DNA of 64,000 nt from Symsagittifera roscoffensis (Eukaryota > Xenacoelomorpha > Acoela > Convolutidae), in contig NC_087070.1 in assembly GCF_963678635.1 (NCBI RefSeq), forward strand, positions 19,687,318 to 19,751,317. Direction: 5' to 3'. This document shows positions 43,701-54,414 of the stretch, one piece after another (position 1 is the first letter of the stretch; each line of letters starts with the position of its first letter). The notes below the pieces were generated by a model. That model was not told where the DNA came from. It saw nothing but the letters and a program-made list of their open reading frames with translations, and ran no database searches. A program made the translations under genes and the position numbers.

Positions 43701-44510
43701 AGGAAGTTGTCGATTGGCCTGGTGCTAGCCTTATACGTGACATTTGGTCATGAAAACTTTGTGAAAGGACCGGCAAACCTCTTTACCCAAGCGTTGGCAG
43801 ATTTGAGATTGGATGGACTCCTGACTCTGATTGCCATGACCTACGGTCGACTGGGTGACTTACTTGTGCTGTTGCGTTACGCTGAACAACTCCTGGGAAC
43901 AAGTCGCGAGTTCAATGCGCAGTTGGAAACCGCCTCGCTCAGGAAGATGAAGGATTGGAGGACTCTCCTGCTTCAATACCTTTTGCAACAGAACAGAAGC
44001 GTCACGGGAGAAGGCAAGGTGGCGACGAACGCAGGCGAATGTAAGCAGTATTGTGGCATGCCCTTACTGACAGACTTGGCTGTCATGATGCGGATCGATC
44101 CGTTGGCTCTGGTCCACGGATTGCGGGAATTCGTCACAGTGGTGTATGGACCGGTGATAACTTTCGCGTTCCCGGACGTACAAGTGAAGGCATACAGGAA
44201 TTCGGTGTTGTATGTCAACCTGGTCTCAGTCGTGGATTGTTCCGTGCTGAATTGGGTAGATCAGAGTGAACTGAGAAGGCTGGCTAGCGACGATAGGCTG
44301 TTCGGAAGAATAGCAGAGCCAGGCTGGGTGTTGATGGACTTCAACAACCACTTCAAGTGCCGAATGGGCCGTGAGGATCTGTCCCACATCCAGTTTAACC
44401 CAAAACTCTGGAATTTGAGGCCAGTGGTGAAAGATACCGGAGGGGCTGTGAGAGTAGCTCAATTGCCAGGAGCCTACACACACGCGAAAGAGAATCAGCA
44501 AACCCGATAA
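40718..44510 (+). CDS. Element B ORF2: protein with two tandem SGNH-hydrolase-like domains
   Basis: The frame is open from about 40718. The part from 40875 is 1,211 codons, and residues below count from there. Domain 1 has LIIGDSSVRDL (GDS 105-107), LSFGGASVAQV, IMLGTNDVSR (GTND 154-157) and TRDGVHFN (D-x-x-H 250-253). These are all four SGNH blocks with an intact Ser/Asp/His set. Domain 2 has YLIVAGSDYLYT, VVAGSNDHLQSRG (G-x-N-D 628-631) and GVDDDHLLVQQ (D-x-x-H 781-784). Its block I is altered. The rest is helical and unrecognised. SGNH esterases are known in ORF1 of CR1/L2 non-LTR elements. No signal peptide or membrane helix is seen, so it is not an Env. A 13-base deletion relative to A breaks the frame near 44500. 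No ATG starts the open frame, so the N-terminus seen in A is missing or spliced on. Confidence 0.8.
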
Positions 44511-45712
44511 GGAGGATGTTGTTGGGAGTCACATCTCCCATCATTGCCCCTCGCATCGGAGCAGCTCGTGATGCAGAAAAGAGAATGTTGAAGTGGAGTG
44601 AAGGGATGGAGCCGCGCTTCATCGGCTGGAATGTGGCAGCCGCGCACACATTCGACTTCTCATTTCCTGATGCTTGGAGTAGGAAGAGGATCAAGGCACT
44701 ACCTTCCAGGAGACCAGAGGTCTCGGCCGAAATGTGGAATGAAGTGTATTCTCCCACGGATGACTTATCAAGACTGAAGTGGTCAGGAGAAGTGAAGGTA
44801 GTGATGATGGAAGTGGCAAAGGAGAGCAGAGGGGGCTCATATATAACGATAGAGGACCTAGCACCACATGGCGAGGAGTCTGTGGAATTCCTGGTGAATG
44901 ATGAGTTGTTTTATCATGCAGGAGACATGACCCTACCGGCTCGGCCGGACTCGGGCATAGACTCACGACAAGGACCTTTAGGACCCAGGCCGAAACCTGA
45001 TCCGGATGACGATGAATTGATGGATCAGGACGATAACGATGACGAGACCGGAAGTAAGACGGAAAAACCGGGTGAGACAGATCTGGGTGCGTTAGAGAGA
45101 GACCTGCTAGAATACCGGTTTAGTGAAGACGACGATGGGGAGGTCGATGGGAGTCTATTGCTAATGACGCCATCGTCTTTCATGTCCCCTACAAAGGAGG
45201 CGTCGGCCGATCTATCTCCGATGGACCCAATAAGCCAGGCTAGAGAGTGCCGAAGCAGGGATCCGCAGAGACTGCTTCATGAATCACCGAGGAGGAGAAA
45301 AATCGAGGAGTCAATGAAGATATCATTCCTCAGTACGTTACCAGAAGAGGAATGGGAAAGATATCAGATGGAACTGGAAGGCAAGACAGGAGCAACCTGG
45401 AGCCGAGTGAACTTCATGGAAAAATCATGGGACGTGATACGACGATATGGGACACAGTCCATAATGAAGGTGGGATTGAATCAACCCATCATGCGTGAGG
45501 TCCTGGAGAAAATAGTGAACTCCATGGAGTCGGATGTTCTGACCGAGTCAGTTACAGAAGACAGTGCCGATGATCAGCAGGGCACAAAGAAATTACTTTT
45601 TAGACGAGCCAGAAAAGGGCTGAAGAGACTGAAAGGAAAGTCAGGGAGTCGAGTCGTGAACCAGAGGGTGGTGAAGTCAAAAGCCAAGGCAGTGGTGACC
45701 TCTCTGATCTGA
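44511..45712 (+). pseudogene. Element B ORF2, C-terminal part
   Basis: The frame resumes from 44516 after the small deletion. It holds MEPRFIGWNVAAAHTFDF, a very acidic segment (DPDDDELMDQDDNDDE), LLHESPRRRKIEESMK, FLSTLPEEEWERY and RRYGTQSIMKVGLNQP. It ends with a basic stretch before the stop at 45710. The order is the same as in element A. The last 109 bases overlap the -1 frame of ORF3. An acidic region followed by a basic tail could mediate protein-nucleic acid contacts, but this is a guess and no family is recognised. Confidence 0.65.
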
Positions 45713-47448
45713 TTAGCGCGGGTCGTTCAGGCGAGAGCGGGCAAGGAGATGGTGCGACACCAGCCGGGGGAGAAAAAGAAAACCTGATACACCCTATGCT
45801 CTTGGCAGGTCTGACCATAACCGCCACGAGATCGAAGAAGACGGCGCGAACCCTGGCAGACACTAAGTTAGAAATGGAAATCCTCAGTCAATGTGGATCT
45901 GGAGGACTTGAAGATTATAGACCCTCGCGAATCAACATGGCCAAGTTGAAACTGGAAGGACAACTCGACGTGGTCGAGTACAGTCGAATAACTGTGCCGG
46001 AATCGGTCCACATGGGAGATCCGGCAGGGGGTTATGTGGAGATGTTGAAAGCGAGGAACTCCGCGAGAAGGCACCTGATGGCTTGGAGCGAGAAGCGAGT
46101 CATGCAGGAGTATCTGAAAGAGCTCACGGAGAATTCGAACTTGAATCGAAAAGAATACGGAACGGTAATGTCCTCTGAAGCGAATGAAGTCGGATTGGAG
46201 AAATTGCTAGAAATCTCGTGGAGGGCGGCCCTCCAGAGATACTTCGACGAGGCGATGCATGCACCTGCTACAGTGGCGGCATACCTGGCTCATCCTTGCT
46301 TGAGAACTGATCTGCAAGTACGGTTGGCTTGGTGCTTGATCGGCATCAAGAGAGCGGAGTATGAAGCCAGTAATGATTCGAAATCACGGGAACAGGAACT
46401 GGAGTTGATGGAAGCTCTGCGAGCGTTGATTTCGAAAGACGATTCTGCGATAGCATGGGCTAAGCGCAAGGATGCCCTTTGCTTTGTCAGGTTCGTGGTG
46501 GATCGTATCCCCACTCCTGTTTTGGGAGAATGCATAAAGATCATTCGGCAAAAGGGAGTTGATTGTGAAAGGAACGTCCTTAGGGCACTCCTGGAACTAT
46601 ACCAGGACATGCCATTGACTGTGCCAAGCAAGGAGTCGAGTGATATGGAAAGCTATCGCAAGTTGGAAGAGTTGAGAAGATATTCCAACAAAGAATTGAA
46701 AGTGAGCCGGGAGTTGATTGAAGCGGTCAGAGGACAAAAAGAGTTTGCAACACTAGGGAAACTGAAGTCGTTCCAATATGTGTCTGGCATACCGGGGATG
46801 GCGTATAATCCCTTCGTGAATGAAGAAGCCAGGGAAGCGTACTTCGACTATGAGCAAGTCATAGTACTCAATTTCTGGGTCGAACGTATTAAAGAAACTG
46901 GAATGCTGATGGTGGAACAACCCAAGCTGGGAATTATTTTGGAAGAACGAGTGGTCGAACCCTCGGTTCCCGAGCTAAAAGGGCAAGTGAGTTTTGATTG
47001 TGGTTCTTGGGACGGTCCCTTGAAAACCAGTCTAGTGACGATGTGGGAACTCATGAAGCCTTCGTGGTGTCCTTATCCTAACGCCGGCTTAATCTGGGAC
47101 ATGACAGCGGATGTCATGTTAGACAGGGATGATGACGCGAGTCTACATGATCTGGCCATGATACACCATCTGCTGGCCATGAAGTTGACGAAACAGAAGA
47201 GCAATCCATCCACGGAGCTGTCTGAGGAAAGTCCATCGAGCGATTGGTTGAAGCAAGGCACATGCTTGGCTCAACAAAGTAGGATGGAAGGGCATGTTTG
47301 CAACTTGGGACACTGCCTGATTACGCTGAGCGAGCAGCATCGACAACTGGCACGATTGTACGGAAGATTGAGCATGTCAGATAAGAGTGCCATGGAGTTG
47401 GTCGCAGACTGCCATGGGGTGACAGACGTAAACTTGATCACAGCCTAG
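45604..47448 (+). CDS. Element B ORF3 (unknown function), first part
   Basis: This frame is -1 to the previous one and is open from 45604. The first ATG is about 45796 (MLLAGLTITATRS), or entry could be by frameshifting. It is mostly helical: LEMEILSQCGSGG, DPAGGYVEML, RTDLQVRLAWCLIGI, YVSGIPGMAYNPFVNEEARE and ADCHGVTDVNLITA. It stops at TAG 47446, where element A reads leucine and continues, so the stop is a mutation. A -1 change at the same place in A and B implies that ORF2 and ORF3 are ancestrally separate frames. Confidence 0.65.
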   Translation, partial: TSQKRAEETERKVRESSREPEGGEVKSQGSGDLSDLISAGRSGESGQGDGATPAGGEKENLIHPMLLAGLTITATRSKKTARTLADTKLEMEILSQCGSGGLEDYRPSRINMAKLKLEGQLDVVEYSRITVPESVHMGDPAGGYVEMLKARNSARRHLMAWSEKRVMQEYLKELTENSNLNRKEYGTVMSSEANEVGLEKLLEISWRAALQRYFDEAMHAPATVAAYLAHPCLRTDLQVRLAWCLIGIKRAEYEASNDSKSREQELELMEALRALISKDDSAIAWAKRKDALCFVRFVVDRIPTPVLGECIKIIRQKGVDCERNVLRALLELYQDMPLTVPSKESSDMESYRKLEELRRYSNKELKVSRELIEAVRGQKEFATLGKLKSFQYVSGIPGMAYNPFVNEEAREAYFDYEQVIVLNFWVERIKETGMLMVEQPKLGIILEERVVEPSVPELKGQVSFDCGSWDGPLKTSLVTMWELMKPSWCPYPNAGLIWDMTADVMLDRDDDASLHDLAMIHHLLAMKLTKQKSNPSTELSEESPSSDWLKQGTCLAQQSRMEGHVCNLGHCLITLSEQHRQLARLYGRLSMSDKSAMELVADCHGVTDVNLITA

Positions 47449-48075
47449 GGATTTTGTAGCATGACGAGTTCGATAGAATCGCTTGAGCGCCTAGAGCGTG
47501 CCCATGAGCTAGTGACGTCCCTCAGCGTGGAGGTATTCCCTGGAGCGTTACAGACAGAGCAGAAGATTGGGGGCTGGCGAGAAGCTCTAGAAAATGAAAT
47601 GAATCTGAGGGATAGTGAAGCCTATCACAGACCTACTGGTTCAAAATATATGGTGGGTTCAAGCTCCGCGCCATACTGTAATAGCAAGTATCCTACGCAC
47701 ATGGTGGTAATGGATGCGAGGACGCAACAAGTGTTGGTTGACCAACTTTTCTCTGTGCCAAAGTGTGTGAGGTTGGCCAGAATGTCGGAAAGGTCACATG
47801 ACTTGTTGGCAAAGATCTTTCGGGCAGTCCCGAAGAGATCTGAAAGCGAGTTGCAAGACGTAGTGGGTGAAGAGTTTCTGAGATTAAACGAAGGCAATGT
47901 GAGTGAGTTCCAGAAACAGAAAGCGAGTGGAGCCTTACCCACTGAATTCCCCACCATAGAAGAGAAAGACGACTTACATAGAATTCTGATGGAGGTGGAA
48001 CCGTTGCTGGGAGCCTCAGGATATCGGACCCGAAGGAACATAGTGAGAACCCATGGGGAGTATCCTTGCCACTGA
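47449..48075 (+). pseudogene. Element B ORF3, middle part
   Basis: Same frame after the TAG: MTSSIESLERLERAHELV, SLSVEVFPGALQTEQKI, GGWREALENEMNLRDSEAY, VDQLFSVPKCVRLARMSE and THGEYPCH. It ends at TGA 48073, where element A reads cysteine or leucine and goes on. The insertion site of B in element A corresponds to the codons near PYCNSKYPTH in this part. Confidence 0.65.
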
Positions 48076-48858
48076 TTGGCGCAGACGTTGTGGTACCCCA
48101 AACGCGGGAATCTGATGCTAGTATTGGACGTGGAGGAGTTGTACTCTACGGGGTTGCCCGATCAGAATCAACAAGTGTCAATCGTGGTGGTTAGCGCCAT
48201 GCTAGCAGTGAGATGGCTGGAGGCTAACGCGGACACAAGTCAGCAGGAGACGGCCGTGCCGACTCCTGAGCAGCTGAGCAACGTGAAGATGAGTCGTGAA
48301 TTGAATCTTTTCAGAACCACCTGCAAGTTTCTGAGGATACCTAAAGCCATTGAGAGAATATGGTCAAGGCAAAGATTGATGCTTTGGTTCCGTGCAGTGA
48401 TGACATCGTGGATGTATGAACGCGCGAAGCGCCACATGTCGAGGAACACGGAAGCCTATCAATCTTTCCAGCTAGATATAGGACCAGGAGCCTATAAGAG
48501 AGCTTTCTTGACGCACAGAAACGCGGTCACCACAGCGGTGAAGCAGTTAGCTGGAGCGCCTTGTGTTACTGAAGATGAGAAGAAAAAGGTCTTAAGAGCT
48601 GACCTAGAACGAAACATGAGCCTATGTCTTCACAACAGCTTTTGCAGGAACCGGGAGCAGAAGGTGAATGTGGACTTGCTACCTTGCTGCAAACCGAGGC
48701 TGTTGGAACAGGAGAGTTGGGGGCACGGCCCGCAACTCCATGGACATGCTGGAGAAAGTGTTGGAAGACAGCGAAGATCAGGATGGAGAAGTGATGGAGT
48801 GAAGATGACCAAAGAAGAGAAGAGAAGGAGAGAAAACTTGATTGTATTTGTGCGCTAA
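48076..48858 (+). pseudogene. Element B ORF3, C-terminal part
   Basis: In frame after the TGA: LWYPKRGNLMLVLDVEELY, MLAVRWLEANADT, RQRLMLWFRAVMTSWMYERA and SLCLHNSFCRNREQKVN with a C-C pair, then a basic end at 48858. The C-L-H-N-S-F...P-C-C block is shared with element A (50421-51535). I recognise no domain. The helical W-x-x-A-x-A-type segments could suggest a structural role. Confidence 0.65.
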
Positions 48859-49511
48859 AACTTGAACCAATCAACCAAGTTTTGATTATTGAACTTGTGA
48901 AACTTTTTGTTTTGATCTAGTTTGGTCAGACCAAACTATAATGTTGCAGTTGTTAAAATTGTTGAAATTGTTGATTTTAGTTATGGCTATTTATGTATGT
49001 ATATGAGGAACCTAGGTGAGTATATTTACCTATTTATTCACGACTGAAGTTTTTAACCTGTGTAAGACACAAATTCACTGTGTGGCGACATGGTAAGTTT
49101 GAGTAAACTCGCTCTGGAAGGGTGGGTAACTCAAGAACTTTCCTAGCCACAGAGTTTCTTAGTTTTAATATTGAAAGGACCGCATAAATAACTGATTATA
49201 CTTGGTGAGTGAAGTTAAGTTAATTTTAACGGGTGCGTGGCTGTGCCACGTCCCACTTTTTAATCACAAAGAGCGAAAAGAAGTTTTATGGCAAGACCTC
49301 GTAAGTAGTCAGAAAAGAAATTTTATCTAGGACACTCCTCATGGTGCAAATTTTGTAAAAATGTTGAAAGGCAGTGAGATGTAGTACGATGCCATTTGTG
49401 AACACGTAGTGAGTTGAGGTGGGGTAGATAAATTTGTAAGATTGGTTACAGAAAACTGGATAACTACTTGACGATAACCCGGTGTTATGCGATCAATAGG
49501 GACATTGATGG
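48859..49511 (+). other. Element B 3' non-coding region
   Basis: About 650 AT-rich bases without a gene. It shares short blocks with element A's 3' region (GATGCCATTT, GTGAGT). Confidence 0.6.
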
Positions 49512-49515
49512 AGAC

Positions 49516-49531
49516 TTGTCCGGGGAGTATG
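49516..49531 (+). promoter_or_regulatory. Element B 3' polypurine tract
   Basis: TTGTCCGGGGAGTATG, ending at the base before the 3' LTR. Confidence 0.8.
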
Positions 49532-50415
49532 TGCCATTCTGCCAGATGACACAGCACAACCTTCCGGCGACGTAAAAAAGAACGACTAAAGGCCTTATGA
49601 ACGAAAAAGGGTTGCGAAGGAGGGTCAGAATGTTCTAGAATTTTTATTTTTAAAATTTCATTGATTCAAGAGTGAACATTTCTGAGAAATAGAAAAAGAC
49701 GGCCACTTTTGACGGAAAAAGTGACGAAAGAGAGAACAACGACAGACATTGTGAAAAACAGTCGTACCAGAGACGGAAAACACGAAGCCTCTTATCGTGG
49801 CAACAACGCACGATAAGACACTTGTTAACAGATATTGGTGGAGAAGGAGGCTTCAGTGGGGGAAGAAATACACCACGGGACCCTCCCGGGACACGAATTA
49901 TAAGAGATAAGAGCGTTATCTCAGGAATATTACGGGAGCGGAGGCTTGGTCCCCCAGAGACTGTTCTATGTGAAGGGACTGTGTAGACCAACTTTATAGC
50001 TGCTGTAATGTCATAGATCTTAATTAACACCATTATTGTTTAATATTTCAGAGTATGAGTAGCTAGAAAGAGGAAAGGGTCAATCCATCTCCAATGGATT
50101 TAATATAGAACTGTCACACAAAAACATGTTAAAATAGGTTGTTTGAGCCGTGTTTTTAATGACAATCACGTAGCCTGAGGATCCGAGACTCAGCTATGTG
50201 GTTGTGTTCGCATGTAAACGAAAGCTGATCAAAAGTCGTTTGACTGATGGCCTAAAAATGGTAACTTTTTCCTTTGCCCTAAACAGACCAGAAAATCAAC
50301 TAGCAAGGTCGAGACGGTGAAAAACGAGTAGGATTAAGGTAACTGACGCCTGCCAGTCGTTAATAGGTACTTTTTCTACGCTCCGTCGCTGTGTAGTATT
50401 TGGGCGAATGTTACA
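49532..50415 (+). repeat. Element B 3' LTR
   Basis: 884 bp, TGCCATTCTGCC to GTTACA. About a dozen substitutions and three or four short indels separate it from the 5' LTR. Confidence 0.93.
49790..49818. other. LTR hairpin (element B 3' LTR)
   Basis: Stem TCTTATCGTG identical to the 5' LTR copy. Confidence 0.8.
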
Positions 50416-50420
50416 CAGTG
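50416..50420 (+). repeat. Element B right target-site duplication
   Basis: CAGTG, pair of 27297-27301. Confidence 0.92.
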
Positions 50421-51535
50421 CATTTCATGGCTGTGGATGTAAAAAGTACGAGAACGATCGTGGACCAAGCCTTCTCAGTGCCAAAGTGTGTAAGACTAGC
50501 AAGAATGTCGAAAAAGTCTTATGAATTACTGTGCAGAATATTCTCGGCAGTTCCAGAGAGAACTAAGGAGGAGTTGGAATCGATACTGAGAAAAAAATTC
50601 ATGGGATACGTCAGTGGGAACTTCAGTGACTTTGAAAGACAAAATAGAGAGGATCAACCGTTACGGATTACAATACAGTAGATGAGAATGATGAAGTCCA
50701 CCGAGTGATGATGGAAGTGGAACCACTACTGGAAGCTTCGGGAAAGCGTAACTGGAGGAGCATCATGCTGACACATGACGAGTTTCCTTGCCATTGCTTG
50801 CTGCAAACATGGTGGTACCCCGGGAGTAGTAATCTGGTGTTGATCTGAGACTCTGGAGAGCTGCTCTCCATGGGTTTACCAGACTCATCACGGCCAATAA
50901 CAATGGTGATAGAGGGAGTTATGATGGCGATACGATGGCTGGAAGCTCATGTAAAGGAGAACAGTAGACAGGAGGCACCGACGAGAGAACAATTGCAAAA
51001 ATTGGATTGTCTAAAAGATTTAGATCTTTTTGGGACAATGTGCAAGATTCTAAACAATCCGATGGATGTGAAAAAGATATGGGCAAGGAGACGACTGATG
51101 CCATGGTTTAGAGTCAACATGACTGCATGGTTGTACGAGTATGCCAAGAAGCATATGTCGAAGCACGACAGAGTGTACAGTGTGTATCAGCTGGATATTG
51201 GGGCAGGAGCTTTCAAGCGAGCTTTCGTGACTCAGCGGAAGGCAGTGACCACCGCTGTGAAGAGAGTTTCCAGGACAAGTGAACGTGATGGAAGGGAGAA
51301 AGAAGAGATGTTGAAGGAAGATTTGGAGAGAAACGTGACGTTGTGCCTTCACAATAGCTTCTACAGAAACAGAGAGTCTAATGTAGATCCCCTTCCTTGT
51401 TGTAAAGAAAGGGTAGAAGAGCAGAAGTGTTGGAGGACTGCTTCCATCAGCGTCAGAATAGCTACAGACGTGTTGCAAGACACAGAGACTGAAAGTGCAG
51501 AGTCAATGTCGCAGGAGGAGGAGATGGAGCATTGA
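50421..51535 (+). pseudogene. Element A ORF3, downstream part
   Basis: This resumes right after B's target duplication with FMAVDVKSTRTIVDQAFSVP and KCVRLARMSKKSYELL. After breaks near 50675 and 50845 it gives MAIRWLEAHVKE, RRLMPWFRVNMTAWLYEYAK and TLCLHNSFYRNRESNVDPLPCC, ending EEEMEH at 51535. It aligns throughout with B's 47700-48850. The helical, cysteine-containing C-terminus is conserved between A and B despite decay, so it was probably under selection, but I do not recognise its family. Confidence 0.7.
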
Positions 51536-52375
51536 CAAAGGGCCGAAAAACGAAACGCAAAAAGAAAGAAAATTAGAAGAATTTAGAAGTTATAGAACTT
51601 CTAAACGACGAAAAAAGAGGAAACAAAGAAGCGACGAAAGAGAGGAATTAAAGAAGCGGTGTCACACACTTAAAACAGAATTGTTTTATGTGTGTGACAA
51701 AAACTCAAGTGAGAAACTAAGCAACCAAGTTGTAATTGAAAACTGAAAGAAAACATTTGTTTGAGTTTTGAGCATTAAAGAATTTGCTGCATTTATAAAT
51801 TTGTGTTTTGATTTTAGTTAGTAGTTTTAGAGACACTTACTATTTATTTGAAAAGGCTTGAGCAAAGAGTGTATTTAAATATTCCATCATGCATGACTGT
51901 TTTTAATCAACTAGAAAAACTGATCACTTTGTGGTGACATGAAAGGCTTGGGTAATCTTTTGAAGAGGGAGGTTGTTTGATTGTTCTTTCTAACCACAGA
52001 GTTCTTTAATTTTAATATTCAGGACCAATAACAACTAAAATTTCCGAAGGAAAGAAGCATAGTAGGATAATTTTAGCTTGTTGGTTGGCAGGACTGTCCT
52101 GCAAACTAACATCTTTTAAAACCTAGGAGAAGAAGTTTTAAAATCAGGGCATTGATATTGGAAGTCAGAAAAATTGTTTTATCTTAAGTCATATCCTCAA
52201 AGTGCAGATTAGTGAAAGAATTTGGAAGGCTATACTAGTGTAGTATGATGCCATTTATATTCTGCAGTGAGTCGATATGACGTGGATAAGAGTAATTTCG
52301 TACATTTTGTAATTTCTGTTCGATGACAATGTACCAATTTTACTAACATTACGAGATTCAATGGGGACATTGACC
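51536..52375 (+). other. Element A 3' non-coding region
   Basis: About 840 AT-rich bases after ORF3. It shares short stretches with the B 3' region (for example GATGCCATTT), but no gene is seen. Confidence 0.6.
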
Positions 52376-52394
52376 GGGCTGTCTGGGGAGTATG
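52376..52394 (+). promoter_or_regulatory. Element A 3' polypurine tract
   Basis: GGGCTGTCTGGGGAG followed by TATG directly before the 3' LTR. This is the expected position of the plus-strand primer. Confidence 0.75.
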
Positions 52395-53305
52395 TGACAT
52401 TCGACCAGAATGGACAAAAATGCAGATTCGGCGATTTCGAATAGGTAGCAGCTAACCTTCAGAATTGACAGTTTTGAGAGATTAGTGAGGTTATTGAGAC
52501 GATTAGTCAAACGGTGAAGGTCAAGATATTCTGGCATTTTGAAATTTTAAAAAATCGAACTGAGAAGTCGCATTTCTGAGAAACGGCAAAAACCGCCATT
52601 TTGGAAGAAAATCAGAAAAAAATCAGAACAACGATAGTTGCGACGAAGATAACTACGAAAAAATCGATGATCAGAATCAAAGAAAAAGCAAAGTTAGCAG
52701 AGACCGCTCAGAGTTGCAACGATTGTGTCGCTACAATTGTTGCAAGGCCGTTCACAACAACGGTGAAGGGTAGAAAAACAGCCTTCCAGAAAGAAGATAA
52801 GGTTGTTATTTCCCCGGATTCAGGGATCCGGAGGGGTCTCGGGACTGGAACTTGTATCAATTTACATAAACTTTTAGCTTCCATTTTATGTCCTGAATTG
52901 AATTTAATTAACAACTGAATTCCTTTTACGACGGTGAGAAGCTAGGAGTTGGGGAAAGGGTTGATCCATCTTCGACGCAGATGATGATTTTTATCTACTG
53001 AACAAAAACAATAGTAATATAACAAATAGTAGTAGCCCTGTTTTTAGGAGTGACCTCGTGGTCTGGGGATACTGAGACCCAGCCATGAGCTCACTAATTG
53101 CATGTAAACAAGTTAATTTGAGCGCTCTGTTCGAAGCGGGAGAACAGTAACGTTTTTTTTTTGACCCGATGTTAGAAAGACCACCAAAAGAACTGGCTTT
53201 GGTAGAGACGGTGAAAAGCATGTAGAGCTCTGTTTAGACGTTGGCCAGTCGTCTTAGAATCTAGCTTTATTTTCCGTCGATATGTACTTCCGGGCGCATG
53301 TTACA
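52395..53305 (+). repeat. Element A 3' LTR
   Basis: Begins TGACATTCGACC and ends ATGTTACA, 911 bp. By eye it resembles the LTR at 11447-12357 more than A's own 5' LTR. Confidence 0.85.
52714..52745. other. LTR hairpin (element A 3' LTR)
   Basis: Same stem with one C to T change that leaves a G-U pair. Confidence 0.85.
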
Positions 53306-54414
53306 AGTGCAGGACTTAATTTTCTGTAATCGCTTACTAAGCTGATAAACCTCATTGGAGATGGCAAAATACCCGAACCCCTAAGACCTTTCTTTTTTGG
53401 CGCAAAGCTTATCGCCCTCATAAAGATAGATGGAGGGTTGAGACCAATTGCCATAGGCAACACGCTGAGACGTATCGCGTCTAAATGCGCTGGAAGCAAG
53501 GCCCTCTCCGAGCGACAACATTTTTTCGGAAACGTACAGGTACCAAACGAGGACAGAAATAGCTGCGCACTCGTTTCGAAACCTAATTGAACGCGACGAC
53601 AATCCAAAATGCACTGTTCTTTTAAAGCTAGATTTTAAGAATGCCTTTAACTCTCTAAATAGAGAAACAATGCTGAATCATGTTTATTCAAATCGCCCCG
53701 AATTGTATAATTACACCCATTGCGCGTATGGTAAACCTAGTTACCTTTTCTAAGGAAGCTCTGTCATAATAACAGAAAACGGAACTCAGCAAGGTGATCC
53801 TGAAGCCCCAACCCTTTTTGCGGAAGCAATTCATATGCTAGTCAAACAATTGGAGTCGAAAATTAACATCTGGTATTTAGATTATGGAAATTTAGCCGAC
53901 CACTATAAAGTAAAACTCCGGGTTCTTAAAAACATTCTGAAATTGGAACAAAATTACGGCCTGAGCTTGAACACTGAGAAGTGCGAACTTTGTTTTTTGG
54001 GACCGACTACTAGTACACAGTATAGTTCACTTTTAACACAATTTCGAAAAATATGCCCCAAAATTAAAATAAAAACAAAAGAAGAACTCCTCATTTTAGG
54101 ATCTCCAAACGGCGAACTTTGCCGAAAAGAATTGCTCGACAAAAATTTTAAGGAGCTTTAAAAAATCTCGGATGTCATTGAGAAACTAGACGCTCATTAT
54201 CGTTTTTACCACCTGAAAAATTGCTTTAGCATGCCAAAACTCCTATATTTTTTGCGTACGAGCCCTTGTTTTTTGCAAAATGATTTTCTGGAACGCTACG
54301 ACAAATCATGCAAGGTCACTAACGTGAAAATGGATCATAACCAGTTTTTACAAGCAGTTCTCCCGGCAGCTAAAGGTGGCATGGGCGTTTCTTCCGCTCG
54401 TCTACTCGGTTTTG
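53306..54414 (+). pseudogene. R2-like non-LTR reverse transcriptase remnant
   Basis: Frame-broken reading gives IKIDGGLRPIAIGNTLRR, FLKLDFKNAFNSL-type palm block, GTQQGDPEAPTLFAEAIH (template grip), a catalytic region reading WYLDYGNLA where YLDDG is expected, LNTEKCELCFLG and LPAAKGGMGVSSARLL. These are the blocks of R2-like RTs. The second active-site Asp is Tyr, and there are several frameshifts. The 5' part is cut off at element A's 3' LTR, and the 3' part is interrupted by element C at SARLLG. Confidence 0.8.
54410..54414 (+). repeat. Presumed left target duplication of element C
   Basis: TTTTG before the LTR. The right copy lies outside the window. Confidence 0.4.

Larger units (their letters stand above)
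27302..50415 (+). mobile_element. Element B: 23.1-kb Ty3/Gypsy-type LTR retrotransposon with macrodomain and tandem SGNH domains
   Basis: Complete boundaries are present: 5' LTR 27302-28181, 3' LTR 49532-50415, PBS, PPT and a perfect 5-bp target duplication CAGTG inside element A. LTRs differ by about a dozen substitutions and a few small indels over 880 bp, so the insertion is fairly young. Coding order is gag, CCHC x2, protease, RT, RNase H, integrase and macrodomain. These are followed by ORF2 with two SGNH-like domains and ORF3 of unknown function. The RT-before-integrase order and GPY/F-like motif place it with Ty3/Gypsy. It carries several frame breaks. Confidence 0.9.
13345..53305 (+). 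mobile_element. Element A: old giant Ty3/Gypsy-type retrotransposon, interrupted by element B
   Basis: It is bounded by A-type LTRs and has a PBS, pol remnants, a macrodomain remnant, a very long second coding region and a 3' polypurine tract. About 16.8 kb remain without the B insertion. Gag and protease are missing. Many stops and frameshifts, a 200-bp deletion in the 5' LTR and substantial LTR divergence mark it as much older than B. There is no matching target duplication, so one end has been rearranged. Confidence 0.85.

Noticed and set aside
44516-48858. Possible envelope gene downstream of pol
   Set aside because: No signal peptide, transmembrane helix, fusion peptide or furin-like site was seen. 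The order after pol is SGNH domains and helical protein.
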